A DNA stretch of 64,000 nucleotides. It comes from Anaerofilum sp. An201. GTDB taxonomy: Bacteria; Bacillota; Clostridia; Oscillospirales; Ruminococcaceae. Of the stretch, positions 34,755-43,534 are shown one piece after another. A program made the translations under genes and the position numbers. The stretch is from assembly GCF_002160015.1 (NCBI RefSeq), contig NZ_NFJT01000006.1, positions 1 through 64,000 on the forward strand. Reading direction: 5' to 3'. Each line of letters starts with the position of its first letter. Position 1 is the first letter of the stretch. The notes beneath the pieces are model-generated. The model saw only the letters and a list, made by a program, of their open reading frames with translations. It made no database searches and was not told the DNA's origin.

Positions 34755-37376
34755 ATGGCAGAGAAGAAAAATGTGAAGGTCGAGACGGTGGAGACCGCCG
34801 TGCCCGAGACCAACGCCATGATCGACGAACTGGTTGCCAAGGCACAGAAAGCCCTGGAGCAGTTCCTGGCTCTGGATCAGGAGCAGATCGACCATATTGT
34901 ACATGAGATGGCCCTGGCCGGCCTGGACAAGCACCAGGAGCTGGCCCGCATGGCGGTTGAGGAGACCGGCCGCGGTGTGTACGAGGACAAGGTGATCAAG
35001 AACATGTTCGCCACCGAGTACATCTGGCACGACATCAAGAAAGAAAAGACCGTCGGCGTTCTGGACGAGAACGAGATGGAGGGCTATGTGGAAGTGGCCG
35101 AGCCCGTGGGCGTGATCTGCGGCGTGACCCCCACCACCAACCCCACCTCCACCACCATGTTCAAGAGCCTGATCGCCGTAAAGACCCGCAACCCCATCGT
35201 CTTTGCGTTCCATCCCTCTGCGCAGAAGTGCTCTGTGGAGGCGGCCCGCGTGGTGTATGAAGCTGCCGTGAAGGCCGGCGCGCCCGAGAACTGCATCCAG
35301 TGGATCGAGCATCCCTCCATCGACGCCACCCAGCGCCTGATGGCCCATCCCGGCGTTGCCACCATCCTGGCCACCGGCGGCCCCGGCATGGTGAAGTCCG
35401 CCTACAGCTGCGGCAAGCCCGCCCTGGGCGTTGGCCCCGGCAACGTGCCCTGCTACATCGACAAGACGGCCGATCTGCACCGCGCCTGCACCGACCTGAT
35501 GATGTCCAAGACCTTCGACAACGGCATGATCTGCGCTTCCGAGCAGGCCGTCATCGTGGACAAGGAGATCGCGGCGGACTTCGAGAGCTACATGAAGGCC
35601 AACGGCTGCTACTTCCTGAACGAGGCCGAGACCGAGGCTCTGACCAAATACATGTTCCCCGACCCCAACAAGGGCGTGTTTGCGCCGCTGGTTGGCAAGA
35701 GCGCCAACTGGATCGCCGAGCAGGCCGGCCTGAAGGTGCCTGAAAAGACCAAGATCCTGATCGCGCCGCTGCCCGAACCCAGCGAGCAGTACCCCCTGAG
35801 CAAGGAGAAGCTGAGCCCGGTTCTGGCCTACTTCACCTGCGACAGCCAGGAGCAGGGCTTTGCCTACGCCAACAAGATGCTGGAGCTGGGCGGCCTGGGC
35901 CACTCCGCTGTGATCCACACCGGCAGCATGGAGACCGCCGACGCCTACGGCGTGGCCATGCGCGTGGGCCGTATCATCGTGAACAGCCCCTCTTCGCAGG
36001 GCGCCATCGGCGACATCTACAACACCAACACCCCCTCTCTGACCCTGGGCTGCGGCTCCTACGGCAAGAACTCTGTTTCTCAGAACGTGACCACCGTCAA
36101 CCTGATCAACAAAAAGCGCATTGCCAAACGGAGAGTGAATATGCAGTGGTTTAAGGTTCCCCCCAAGATCTACTTCGAGGAAGACTCCATCCAGTACCTG
36201 GAGAAGATGGAGGACATCTCCCGCGCCTTCATCGTCACCGACCCCGTGATGGTGCAGCTGGGCAACGTGGACAAGGTGCTCTACTACCTGCGCAAGCGCG
36301 AGCAGTACTGCCACAGCGAGATCTACTCCGACGTGGAGAGCGATCCCTCCGTTGAGTGCATCATGCGCGGCGTGGAGGCCATGCGCGCCTTCAAGCCCGA
36401 CGTGATCATCGCCATCGGCGGCGGTTCCGCCATCGACGCGGCCAAGGGCATGTGGCTGTTCTACGAGCATCCCGAGACCAGCTTCGACGGTCTGCGCCAG
36501 CGCTTCCTGGATATCCGCAAGCGCGCCTTCAAGTTCCCGAAACTGGGCACCAAGACCAAGATGGTCGCCATCCCCACCACCTCCGGCACCGGTTCCGAGG
36601 TGACCAGCTTCTCGGTTATCACCGACAAGAAGAACGGCAACATCAAGTATCCTCTGGCCGACTACAGCCTGACCCCCGATGTGGCCATCATCGACCCGCA
36701 GTTCACCTGGTCCATGCCCAAGAGCATCGTGGCCGACACCGGTCTGGACGTGCTGACCCACGCCATCGAGGCCTATGTGTCCGTCATGGCCAGCGACTAC
36801 ACCGACGGCCTGGCCCTGCATGCCATCTACCTGGTGTTCGAGTATCTGGAGCGCAGCTATAAGGGCGAGCGCCTGGCCCGCGAGAAGATGCACAACGCTT
36901 CCTGCATCGCCGGCATGGCCTTCACCAACGCCTTCCTGGGCCTGAACCACTCGATGGCTCACAAGCTGGGCGGCGAGTTCCACATCCCCCACGGCCGTGC
37001 CAACGCCATCCTGCTGCCCTACGTTGTGAAGTACAACGCCCAGAAGCCCAGCAAGTTCGCCTCCTTCCCCAAATACAAGGAGTACATCGCGGACAAGCGC
37101 TATGCCAAGATCGCCCGTTACCTGGGCCTGCCCGCCTCCACCACCGAGGAAGGCGTGAACAGCCTGATCAAGGCCATCCAGGACCTGATGAAGGCCGTGG
37201 ACCGTCCTGCCAGCATCAAGGAGTGCGGCATCGACGAGGCCGAGTTCATGAGCAAAGTGGAGAACCTGAGCTACAAGGCCTTCGAGGACCAGTGCACCAC
37301 CGCCAACCCCGTGTATCCCCTGGTGTCCGAGATCAAGGATCTGTACATCAAGGCCTACAACGGCAGCGAGGTATAA
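34755..37376 (+). CDS. adhE: Bifunctional acetaldehyde/alcohol dehydrogenase
   Basis: An 873-residue fusion reducing acetyl-CoA to acetaldehyde and then ethanol with NADH. Residues 1-450 are the CoA-acylating aldehyde dehydrogenase: PVGVICGVTPTTNPTSTTMF, and DNGMICASEQAVIV with the active-site Cys. The linker near KRRVNMQWFKVPPKIYFEE leads into the iron-type alcohol dehydrogenase: AIGGGSAIDAAKGMW (NAD site), PTTSGTGSEVTSF, and His-rich GLNHSMAHKLGGEFHIPHG for iron. Full family length, no break. AdhE forms long spirosomes in other bacteria. Regulation by Rex is suggested by the operator. It is monocistronic, with a terminator after it. Confidence 0.97.
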   Translation: MAEKKNVKVETVETAVPETNAMIDELVAKAQKALEQFLALDQEQIDHIVHEMALAGLDKHQELARMAVEETGRGVYEDKVIKNMFATEYIWHDIKKEKTVGVLDENEMEGYVEVAEPVGVICGVTPTTNPTSTTMFKSLIAVKTRNPIVFAFHPSAQKCSVEAARVVYEAAVKAGAPENCIQWIEHPSIDATQRLMAHPGVATILATGGPGMVKSAYSCGKPALGVGPGNVPCYIDKTADLHRACTDLMMSKTFDNGMICASEQAVIVDKEIAADFESYMKANGCYFLNEAETEALTKYMFPDPNKGVFAPLVGKSANWIAEQAGLKVPEKTKILIAPLPEPSEQYPLSKEKLSPVLAYFTCDSQEQGFAYANKMLELGGLGHSAVIHTGSMETADAYGVAMRVGRIIVNSPSSQGAIGDIYNTNTPSLTLGCGSYGKNSVSQNVTTVNLINKKRIAKRRVNMQWFKVPPKIYFEEDSIQYLEKMEDISRAFIVTDPVMVQLGNVDKVLYYLRKREQYCHSEIYSDVESDPSVECIMRGVEAMRAFKPDVIIAIGGGSAIDAAKGMWLFYEHPETSFDGLRQRFLDIRKRAFKFPKLGTKTKMVAIPTTSGTGSEVTSFSVITDKKNGNIKYPLADYSLTPDVAIIDPQFTWSMPKSIVADTGLDVLTHAIEAYVSVMASDYTDGLALHAIYLVFEYLERSYKGERLAREKMHNASCIAGMAFTNAFLGLNHSMAHKLGGEFHIPHGRANAILLPYVVKYNAQKPSKFASFPKYKEYIADKRYAKIARYLGLPASTTEEGVNSLIKAIQDLMKAVDRPASIKECGIDEAEFMSKVENLSYKAFEDQCTTANPVYPLVSEIKDLYIKAYNGSEV

Positions 37377-37412
37377 TCCAAACTATCCCCGAAATATTCG
37401 TTTTCCTGTTCG

Positions 37413-37450
37413 CAGCGCGGGCGCGGCCATCGGCCGCGCCCGCGCTGTTT
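37413..37450 (+). terminator. Terminator of adhE
   Basis: CAGCGCGGGCGCGGCC pairs perfectly with its complement around CAT/ATC, followed by TTTG. Confidence 0.85.
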
Positions 37451-37460
37451 GCCTTCGCGG

Positions 37461-37490
37461 TTGACAGCCGCCGCCAAAAAGCCCTATAAT
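37461..37490 (+). promoter_or_regulatory. Promoter of asnA
   Basis: Perfect TTGACA (37461-37466) and TATAAT (37485-37490) with an 18-base spacer; the strongest-looking promoter in the window. Confidence 0.85.
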
Positions 37491-37556
37491 GAACCAAAGC
37501 GGTTTGCGGCCGCAAAAGAGGGGCGCCGCGCCGAGAGAAAGAGGGAGTTGGGAAGT

Positions 37557-38564
37557 ATGAATCGAGTAACGATCCCGCAGGGGTATGTGTCCAGGCTCAG
37601 CCTGTACCAGACGCAGAAAGCCATCGACGTGCTCAAGCACGCCTTCCAGGACGAGTTCCGCCACCAGATGAACCTGGTGCGCGCCACCGCCCCGCTGTTC
37701 GTGGAGGCGGGCAGCGGCCTGAACGACGACCTGAACGGCGTCGAGCGGCCGGTGCAGTTCGACATCCCGGCCGCCGGGTGCGAGGCGCAGGTGGTGCACA
37801 GCCTGGCCAAATGGAAGCGCATGGCGCTGTATCAGTACGATTTCCGCCCGGGCAAGGGCATCTACACCGACATGAACGCCATCCGCCGCGACGAGGAGCT
37901 GGACAACCTCCACTCGGTGTATGTGGACCAGTGGGACTGGGAGAAGGTCATCACCCCCGAGACCCGCACCGAGGCCACCCTGCGCGCCGCCGTCAAGACG
38001 ATCGTGCAGTGCATCCTGCGCACGCTGGAGAAGGTGAAGCTGCATTTCCCGGCGGTGGACGTGGAGCTGTGCGAGGAGGTCGCCTTCGTCACCACCCGCG
38101 AGCTGGAAGCGCGCTGGCCGGAGCTGACCGCCAAGCAGCGCGAGCAGGAGATCACAAAGCAGCATAAAACGGTGTTCCTGATGCAGATCGGCGGCCCGCT
38201 GGCAAACGGCAAGCCGCACGACGGCCGCGCGCCCGACTACGACGACTGGGCCCTGAACGGCGACCTGCTGTTCTGGCACGAGACGCTGGGCTGTGCGCTG
38301 GAGATCTCCTCGATGGGCATCCGTGTGGACGCGGCGTCGATGGACGCCCAGCTGCGCGCGTCGGGCTGCGACGACCGGCGGAAATACCCGTTCCACCAGA
38401 TGGTGCTGGACGGCACCCTGCCGCTGACGATGGGCGGCGGCATCGGGCAGAGCCGGCTGTGCATGCTGCTGCTGGGCAAGGCGCACATCGGCGAGGTGCA
38501 GGCGTCCATCTGGGACGAAAAGACCCGCCGCGTCTGCAAGGCGGCGGGCGTGGCGCTGCTGTGA
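37557..38564 (+). CDS. asnA: Aspartate-ammonia ligase
   Basis: A 335-residue ammonia-dependent asparagine synthetase related to class II aminoacyl-tRNA synthetases; it uses ATP, aspartate and ammonium. Motifs: FRHQMNLVRATAPLFVEAG, GVERPVQFDIP, VHSLAKWKRMAL, GKGIYTDMNAIRRDEELDN, WDWEKVI and the C-terminal MGGGIGQSRLCMLLLGKAHIGEVQ (read in two parts). The ATG at 37557 follows GAGGGAG and begins just before the conserved start of the family. It precedes hisS but has its own promoter and a hairpin after it. Confidence 0.96.
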   Translation: MNRVTIPQGYVSRLSLYQTQKAIDVLKHAFQDEFRHQMNLVRATAPLFVEAGSGLNDDLNGVERPVQFDIPAAGCEAQVVHSLAKWKRMALYQYDFRPGKGIYTDMNAIRRDEELDNLHSVYVDQWDWEKVITPETRTEATLRAAVKTIVQCILRTLEKVKLHFPAVDVELCEEVAFVTTRELEARWPELTAKQREQEITKQHKTVFLMQIGGPLANGKPHDGRAPDYDDWALNGDLLFWHETLGCALEISSMGIRVDAASMDAQLRASGCDDRRKYPFHQMVLDGTLPLTMGGGIGQSRLCMLLLGKAHIGEVQASIWDEKTRRVCKAAGVALL

Positions 38565-38585
38565 TCGCCTTCCCCTTCTGCCGAC

Positions 38586-38620
38586 CCAAAGGCTCTGCCT
38601 TTGGAATCCGCGATTTTTTG
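38586..38620 (+). terminator. Terminator-like hairpin after asnA
   Basis: CCAAAGGC-TCT-GCCTTTGG, then after nine bases TTTTTT. A second AT hairpin (GATTTTTT/AAAAAAATC) follows. Confidence 0.6.
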
Positions 38621-38647
38621 AAAAAAATCGAGTAAAACTTTTATACT
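38618..38647 (+). promoter_or_regulatory. Candidate promoter of hisS
   Basis: TTGAAA (38618-38623), 18-base spacer, TATACT (38642-38647). Only 106 bases separate the genes and no T-box is present. Confidence 0.6.
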
Positions 38648-38670
38648 TATTTTGAAAGGAACATGGAAAA

Positions 38671-39918
38671 ATGAAATCCACTCCCGTCAAGGGCACGGCC
38701 GACTACCTGCCTTCCCAGACCCTCCTGCGCGACTACATGCAGGGGGTGATTCTGGACACCTACCGCGCCGCCGGGTTCGAGCGCATCCTCACCCCCGCCA
38801 TCGAGCACATGGAGAACCTGGAAAAGAGCGACGGCGGCGACAATCTGAACCTGATGTTCAAGATCCTCAAGCGCGGCGAAAAGCTGGAAAAGGCGCTGGC
38901 TGCCGGCGACGAGAGCCAGTTGGCTGATCTGGGTCTGCGCTACGATCTCACCCTGCCGCTGAGCCGTTTCTACGCAGCCAACCGTGCCAGGCTGGGCAAT
39001 CCCTTCAAGTGCATCCAGATCGACAAATCCTACCGCGCCGAGCGTCCCCAGAAAGGCCGTATGCGCGAGTTTGTGCAGTGTGATATTGATATTCTGGGCA
39101 GCGAGTCGCCGCTGTGCGAGCTGGAGCTGATCGCCACCACCGCCGCTGCTCTGCAGAAGCTGGACATCGGCCGGTTCACCATCAAGCTGAACGACCGCCG
39201 CCTGCTGAAGGCGTGTCTGGCCGCCTGCGGCGTGGCCGACGAGCAGATGGACACCGTCTGCGTGAGCCTGGACAAGTGGGACAAGATTGGCGGCGAGGGC
39301 GTGATGGCCGAGCTGGCCGGCAAGGGCATCGCGGAGGAAGCCTGCGCCGCGCTGCAGAAGCTGCTGGACGGCGAGCGCACGCTGGACGCAGTGGCCGCGG
39401 TGTGCGGCGAGAACGAGGTGGTGCAGCGCACCCGCAAGCTGCTGGCGGATGTGCAGGTGCTGGCGGCGGGCGGCTACGACGTGGAGTTCGACCTGCTGCT
39501 GGTGCGCGGGCAGGGCTACTACACCGGCACCGTGTTCGAGATCCAGAGCAACAAGTTCCGCGGCAGCATCGGCGGCGGCGGCCGCTACGACGGTCTGGTG
39601 GGCAAGTTCACCGGCGAGAACGTGCCGGCGGTGGGCTTCTCGATCGGCTTCGAGCGCATCTTTGCCATCCTGCAGGAGCAGGGCTGCGAGATCCCCGGGC
39701 GTGCCCGCCGCATCGCGGTGCTGTGCAGCGAGGACGAGGCGGTGCCCGCAATGCAGAAGGCGGCCGCCCTGCGCACCGGCGGCGACAGCGTGGGCGTCTA
39801 CATCCGGCCCAAGAAGCTGGGCAAGCTGCTGAACCGCCTGGAGGAGCAGGGCTTCGACGGCTACCTGGTCTACGGCGAGGGCGACCAGCCCCGCCTGTTT
39901 GCCGAGCGGCAGAACTGA
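38671..39918 (+). CDS. hisS: Histidine-tRNA ligase (HisRS-like)
   Basis: A 415-residue class II synthetase charging tRNA-His. Motif 1 region: KGTADYLPSQTLLRDYMQGV; motif 2: SYRAERPQKGRMREFVQCDI; the histidine-binding LLVRGQGYYTGTVFEI; motif 3: VGFSIGFERI. A shortened anticodon-binding domain of about 85 residues ends the protein (RRIAVLCSEDEAVPAMQKAA). The sequence departs from the usual LVRGLDYYTGT, so a HisZ-like regulatory relative should be considered; the retained motif 2 and 3 arginines favour an active synthetase. ATG at 38671 follows AAAGGAACATGG. Confidence 0.85.
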   Translation: MKSTPVKGTADYLPSQTLLRDYMQGVILDTYRAAGFERILTPAIEHMENLEKSDGGDNLNLMFKILKRGEKLEKALAAGDESQLADLGLRYDLTLPLSRFYAANRARLGNPFKCIQIDKSYRAERPQKGRMREFVQCDIDILGSESPLCELELIATTAAALQKLDIGRFTIKLNDRRLLKACLAACGVADEQMDTVCVSLDKWDKIGGEGVMAELAGKGIAEEACAALQKLLDGERTLDAVAAVCGENEVVQRTRKLLADVQVLAAGGYDVEFDLLLVRGQGYYTGTVFEIQSNKFRGSIGGGGRYDGLVGKFTGENVPAVGFSIGFERIFAILQEQGCEIPGRARRIAVLCSEDEAVPAMQKAAALRTGGDSVGVYIRPKKLGKLLNRLEEQGFDGYLVYGEGDQPRLFAERQN

Positions 39919-39932
39919 GAAAATGAGCGTTT

Positions 39933-39959
39933 CCCGCCGGGATATTCCCGGCGGGTTTT
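39933..39959 (+). terminator. Terminator of hisS
   Basis: CCCGCCGGGA-TAT-TCCCGGCGGG followed by TTTT. Confidence 0.85.
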
Positions 39960-40050
39960 CTGTTTGCGGCAGAACAGGCCGGGAAGATCTTCCGGTGTGC
40001 AGGACCCCTCTGTGCGGACACGGTTTCGGCAGGCGGCAGCCCTCTGTGGA

Positions 40051-40084
40051 GTTTTCCACAAGGGGCTGCTTTCTTGTGGAAAAC
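40051..40084. repeat. 12-bp inverted repeat with TTTTCCACA
   Basis: GTTTTCCACAAG and its exact complement around a 10-base loop. No T-run follows. Each arm has the DnaA-box-like TTTTCCACA. With terminator, repeat end and promoter it accounts for 39919-40271. Confidence 0.55.
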
Positions 40085-40104
40085 AGAGCGCCGCCCCCAG
40101 TGAA

Positions 40105-40157
40105 AGCCTTCCCCTGGCAAGGGGAAGGTGGCGCGGAGCGCCGGATGAGGTCGAGTC
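40105..40157 (+). repeat. Single end of the interspersed repeat, copy 5
   Basis: GCCTTCCCC-TGGCA-GGGGAAGG, a GCGC hairpin and GGATGAGGTCGAGTC; no inverted partner. Confidence 0.8.
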
Positions 40158-40202
40158 TGTCCCTGTTTCTGCATTCCGCCCCAAAAAGTGCCGCCGGTCC
40201 GC

Positions 40203-40232
40203 TTGACATAACAAAAATTGGTATGTTATACT
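40203..40232 (+). promoter_or_regulatory. Promoter of the ArsR/MFS operon
   Basis: Perfect TTGACA (40203-40208), 18-base spacer, TATACT (40227-40232). Confidence 0.82.
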
Positions 40233-40257
40233 GTCAACATAACAAAAAATGTTATGT
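40206..40257. promoter_or_regulatory. ArsR-type operators over the promoter
   Basis: ACATAAC-N6-GTTATGT (40237-40257 region) is a perfect dyad just after the -10 box; a second, looser one (ACATAAC ... GTATGTTAT, 40206-40229) covers the promoter. Likely sites for the regulator encoded 15 bases downstream. Confidence 0.7.
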
Positions 40258-40271
40258 CAGGGGGCCTTTTT

Positions 40272-40817
40272 ATGGAACGGAAGTGTATCCGTCTTGTCAC
40301 CGAAAAGCAGCTGCGGGCGTATATGCAGCCCACCCGCCAGCGCATCCTCGCCCTGCTGCGCAGCAGCGAGGAGGGCATGACCGCCAAACAGCTGGCCGAC
40401 CGGCTGGGCATTGCGCCGTCCAGCGCGGGGCACCATCTGAAGGTGCTGCGGGAGATCGGACTGGTGGAGGAGGCGGGCACCAAACGGGTGCACGGCTTCA
40501 CCGCCCGCTATTTCCGCGACGCCGATGTGGACGTGACCTTTGCCGAGCTGCCGCAGGCCGCCTCCGATGCCCGCCGTCAGGCCATCCGCCGTCTGGTGCT
40601 GGAGGACCTCGAGCGCTTCCTGCCCCAGCTGGACCGGGAACCAAAACCCGAAGACGCCGATATGATGGACGGCATTCTCTGGCTGACGCCGGACGAAGCC
40701 GCCGCCCTGTGGCGGCAGCTCCGGGCATTCGTCTCGGCCCATGCCGCCCGCCGCCCCGGCACGCAGGCGTACAATTTTGTGGTGTTCGGCGGCCCCGACG
40801 GGGAGGAGAAGAAATGA
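40272..40817 (+). CDS. ArsR-family winged-helix regulator
   Basis: A 181-residue DNA-binding protein. The N-terminal winged helix reads QPTRQRILALLRSSEEGMTA, then KQLADRLGIAPSSAGHHLKVL as the recognition helix (read as two parts), with HGFTARYFRDADV as the wing. The long C-terminal part (about residues 95-180) suits the YdfF/YceK-like type that senses small organic ligands rather than metals; no Cys metal-site is visible. It overlaps the MFS gene (ATGA) and probably represses the operon through the ACATAAC dyads. Confidence 0.88.
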   Translation: MERKCIRLVTEKQLRAYMQPTRQRILALLRSSEEGMTAKQLADRLGIAPSSAGHHLKVLREIGLVEEAGTKRVHGFTARYFRDADVDVTFAELPQAASDARRQAIRRLVLEDLERFLPQLDREPKPEDADMMDGILWLTPDEAAALWRQLRAFVSAHAARRPGTQAYNFVVFGGPDGEEKK

Positions 40818-41992
40818 GCGCGCGGCGGTATCTGGCGGCTTTCGGGCTGGCCGGACTGGGCAAGGGGCTGCTGCTGCCGGTGCTCAGCCTGCTGCTGCTC
40901 TCCCGCGGGCTGGACGCCGGCACGCTGGCGCTGGCCACCGGCGCCTTTGCGCTGACGGTGGTGCTGCTGGAGCTGCCCAGCGGCATGCTGTCCGACCGCT
41001 GGGGCCGCCGCCGGGTCTATCTCGTCGCCCACACCATCGGGGCGGCGGGGGATCTGGTGCTGGCCTTCACCGGGCAGGCGTTTGGAGGGATGATGCTGCT
41101 GGGCGCGGCCGCCGCCTTTGAGAGCGGCAGCCTGTCCTCGCTGTTCTTCCAGCGCTGGATCGACGCGCGCGGAAAGGAGACGCTGCCCCGCGCCGCCTCC
41201 TGGATGAACCTGCTGGAAACGGGCGGCCTTGCGGTGGGCGCGCTGGCGGGCGGTGCGGTGGGTGCGGCCGCGCCCGCCTTTCTCCTGCCCTATGCGCCGC
41301 TGCTGCTGGCGCGGTTTGCGCTGCGCCTGGGGGCGCTGGCCGCGGCGGCGGGCATCCCGGCCGATCCTCCCCTCCCCCACGCCGCGCGCAGAAAGCCGGA
41401 CGGCTGGCGGCGGATGGCCTCCAACCGGCCGCTGATCCTGCTGCTGGCCGGCGGCGTGGTGCTGGGGGCGGCGCTGGGGAATCTGGAGACCTACTGGCAG
41501 CCGCACCTGGAGCAGCTGGCCGGCGGCTACACCCCGCTGCTGGGCGTGATGAGCTGCATCAGCATGTTCGGCGCGGCGGCAGGCATGGCGATCATCGGGC
41601 GGTTTGCGGCGCGTCTGCGGCTGGAGTGGGTGTATGCGGTGTTCCAGCTGGCGGTGGCCGGATGGCTGGCCGTGCTGGGCCATATCACAAACCTGTGGGG
41701 CTATGTGGGCGGTTTTGGGGCGCTGTACCTGTGCCTCGGCGGCAGCGACCTTGCCCGCACCTCGATGCTGCAGGCCGCCATCCCGCCCGCCCAGCGGGCC
41801 ACCGTGATGAGCGTGGACAGCCTGCTGTGCCGATTGGGCGCGATGCTGGGCAGCGGCGCGGCGGCGGTGGCGCTGACGTATGTCGGCGTGCCCGCGCTGT
41901 GGACCGGTCTGGGCCTTGTACTGGCAGCGGGCATCGGGGTGCAGCTGCTGTGCGGCGTGACCCGCACCGCCGGGCTGTCCGTGAAAAAATAA
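40814..41992 (+). CDS. MFS transporter, drug-efflux type
   Basis: A 392-residue major facilitator with about 12 helices. The family motif A is clear after helix 2 (GMLSDRWGRRRVYLV), and helix 4 has LLGAAAAFESGSLSSLFFQRW, both typical of drug/proton antiporters. The position behind an ArsR-type repressor suggests efflux of a compound that the repressor senses. The start overlaps the regulator stop. The TAA touches the repeat element that follows. Confidence 0.88.
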   Translation: MSARRYLAAFGLAGLGKGLLLPVLSLLLLSRGLDAGTLALATGAFALTVVLLELPSGMLSDRWGRRRVYLVAHTIGAAGDLVLAFTGQAFGGMMLLGAAAAFESGSLSSLFFQRWIDARGKETLPRAASWMNLLETGGLAVGALAGGAVGAAAPAFLLPYAPLLLARFALRLGALAAAAGIPADPPLPHAARRKPDGWRRMASNRPLILLLAGGVVLGAALGNLETYWQPHLEQLAGGYTPLLGVMSCISMFGAAAGMAIIGRFAARLRLEWVYAVFQLAVAGWLAVLGHITNLWGYVGGFGALYLCLGGSDLARTSMLQAAIPPAQRATVMSVDSLLCRLGAMLGSGAAAVALTYVGVPALWTGLGLVLAAGIGVQLLCGVTRTAGLSVKK

Positions 41993-42042
41993 GCCTTCCC
42001 CCGGCAGGGGGAAGGTGGCGCAGAGCGCCGGATGAGGTCGAA
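41992..42042 (+). repeat. Single end of the interspersed repeat, copy 6
   Basis: It begins at the last base of the MFS stop codon: AGCCTTCCCCC-GGCA-GGGGGAAGG, small GCGC hairpin, GGATGAGGTCG. Confidence 0.8.
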
Positions 42043-42136
42043 GCGTCCCGGCTGCACAAGCCCGCTGGCGTATGGGATGGAACCGTGTTTTTCCGGGGGC
42101 CTGCGGATACCGCCGCTTCCCGCCAACCATGCGAAG

Positions 42137-42168
42137 ACCGGCCGGGACCATGCGTCCCGGCCGGTTTT
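42137..42168. terminator. Terminator between MFS and SpoIIP genes
   Basis: ACCGGCCGGGAC-CATGC-GTCCCGGCCGGT followed by TTT; the genes converge here. Confidence 0.85.
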
Positions 42169-42185
42169 CCCGCGTCCGCCCTCCT

Positions 42186-43310
42186 TCACCCCGCGCCGAA
42201 CAGCGCCGCCAGCGCCTGGGCCACCAGCTGGCCGGAGTACTTTGCCTCCTCCAGACAGTTGCCGTGGCCGCCCATCTCGATCAGCAGGCTGCCGGTGGTG
42301 AGGTCCTGGTTGTAGTAGCGGTAGTCGAACAGCACCGGCCGCGCAAGGCCGGGGAACATCGTCTCGATCTTGTCCTGCCAGGCGGCCGCAAAGCGCAGGT
42401 TCTGCTTGAAGTTGGGCAGGTTGCCGCCGTTGTCGGCGCCGCAGATGATCATCACCTGTGCCGCCTTCAGGCCGCCGATCTCGGCCACCGGCTTGACCCG
42501 GGTGCCGTCCTCGTACTCGATGGCGTCGCGGTGGACGTCCAGCACCACCTTGATGGAGGGGTATTCCTCCAGCCAGTGCCGCACGGTGGCGTTGCTGCGC
42601 TCGTAGGCGCCGGTGTAGCTGGGGTAGTCGTGCAGGGTGGTGTCCTGCACCGTGTGGATGCCCGCGTCGTTCAGCACCCCGGCGATCACCGCCCCCACCG
42701 CCGTCATGTTCACCGCGTTGTCGGTGCTGCGGGCGTTGAAGGAGGGGTCGTACCACAGATCGTCGTGCAGCTGGTAGGTCTCGGTGGCGTGGGTGTGCAT
42801 GATCAGCACCTGCGGCTCGCTGCTGTTCAGCTCGATGGCAAAGGGCAGCGGCTGCCCCACCTCCGCCGCCACCTCCGCCGCGGGCAGGTCGGTGAGGTTT
42901 TTGATGGTGCCCGCTCCGCAGGGGATGTACAGGTCTCCCTCCCCCTTGCCGTAGTGCGCCTCCGCGATGGGCATCGAGCCTTCGGGCGGGGCGGCGGGCG
43001 TCTCCTGCGGGGTGCTGTCGGGAGCGCTGGAGGCCGCCGGCGTGGGGGTGGGCAGGAGCTCGTCCTCGGTGGGCAGCTCGGTCCAGAAGCCGCTGCCCAG
43101 CTCGTCCTCGTCCACCGTCTGGGCATATTGGGCGCCGTCCGCCATCTGGCGCATCGCCCCCGCCGCCGCGGCCGGCGCCGACAGCAGGCTGCCCAGCATG
43201 GCCGCCGCCTGCCCGGCCCCCACCGGCGAGGAGCTTGCCGCCTGCACCGACGCCGCCGCCACCACCGCCGCGGCCGCCGCCGTGGCCAGCCGACGCAATG
43301 CCCTTGCCAT
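42186..43310 (-). CDS. spoIIP: Stage II sporulation protein P-like peptidoglycan hydrolase
   Basis: A 374-residue SpoIIP-family amidase/endopeptidase. The N-terminus is a short basic segment and an Ala-rich signal helix, then a Pro/Thr-rich linker (PTPTPAASSAPDSTPQETPA). The C-terminal 200 residues hold VLIMHTHATETY (metal His), VLDVHRDAIEY and the final DYRYYNQDLTTGSLLIEMGG-HGN, which correspond to SpoIIP active-site blocks. In spore formers SpoIIP works with SpoIID and SpoIIM in engulfment; none is in this window. The ATG at 43310 was chosen at the signal sequence. It may be used for spores or as a general wall hydrolase. Confidence 0.88.
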   Translation of the reverse strand: MARALRRLATAAAAAVVAAASVQAASSSPVGAGQAAAMLGSLLSAPAAAAGAMRQMADGAQYAQTVDEDELGSGFWTELPTEDELLPTPTPAASSAPDSTPQETPAAPPEGSMPIAEAHYGKGEGDLYIPCGAGTIKNLTDLPAAEVAAEVGQPLPFAIELNSSEPQVLIMHTHATETYQLHDDLWYDPSFNARSTDNAVNMTAVGAVIAGVLNDAGIHTVQDTTLHDYPSYTGAYERSNATVRHWLEEYPSIKVVLDVHRDAIEYEDGTRVKPVAEIGGLKAAQVMIICGADNGGNLPNFKQNLRFAAAWQDKIETMFPGLARPVLFDYRYYNQDLTTGSLLIEMGGHGNCLEEAKYSGQLVAQALAALFGAG

Positions 43311-43469
43311 ACCCGCACCGCCCCCTTTTTGTTTGCTGCTGCAAGTGTATGCGGCGGCTCCGGCGCGGTATGCGTGGGCTTTTTTGCCACAATTTGACGC
43401 TCCCGCCGCCCACCGGGCGGCACAATTGCCGGAAATACAGAAAGTTTCTGGTTTTTTGAGAAAAAACGC

Positions 43470-43498
43470 TTGCACACAGCCCGAAAAAGTGGTATGAT
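43470..43498 (+). promoter_or_regulatory. Promoter of rpsT
   Basis: TTGCAC (43470-43475), 17-base spacer, TATGAT (43493-43498). Confidence 0.78.
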
Positions 43499-43534
43499 TA
43501 ATTGCACTGTTATGGGTATCAAGGAGGTGGTATT

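Noticed and set aside
34734-36992. Open frame of 752 codons on the minus strand
   Set aside because: Antisense to adhE; no ribosome site or domain.
38565-38670. T-box leader before hisS
   Set aside because: Only 106 bases lie between the genes and none of the T-box elements is visible; the hairpins fit a terminator and promoter.
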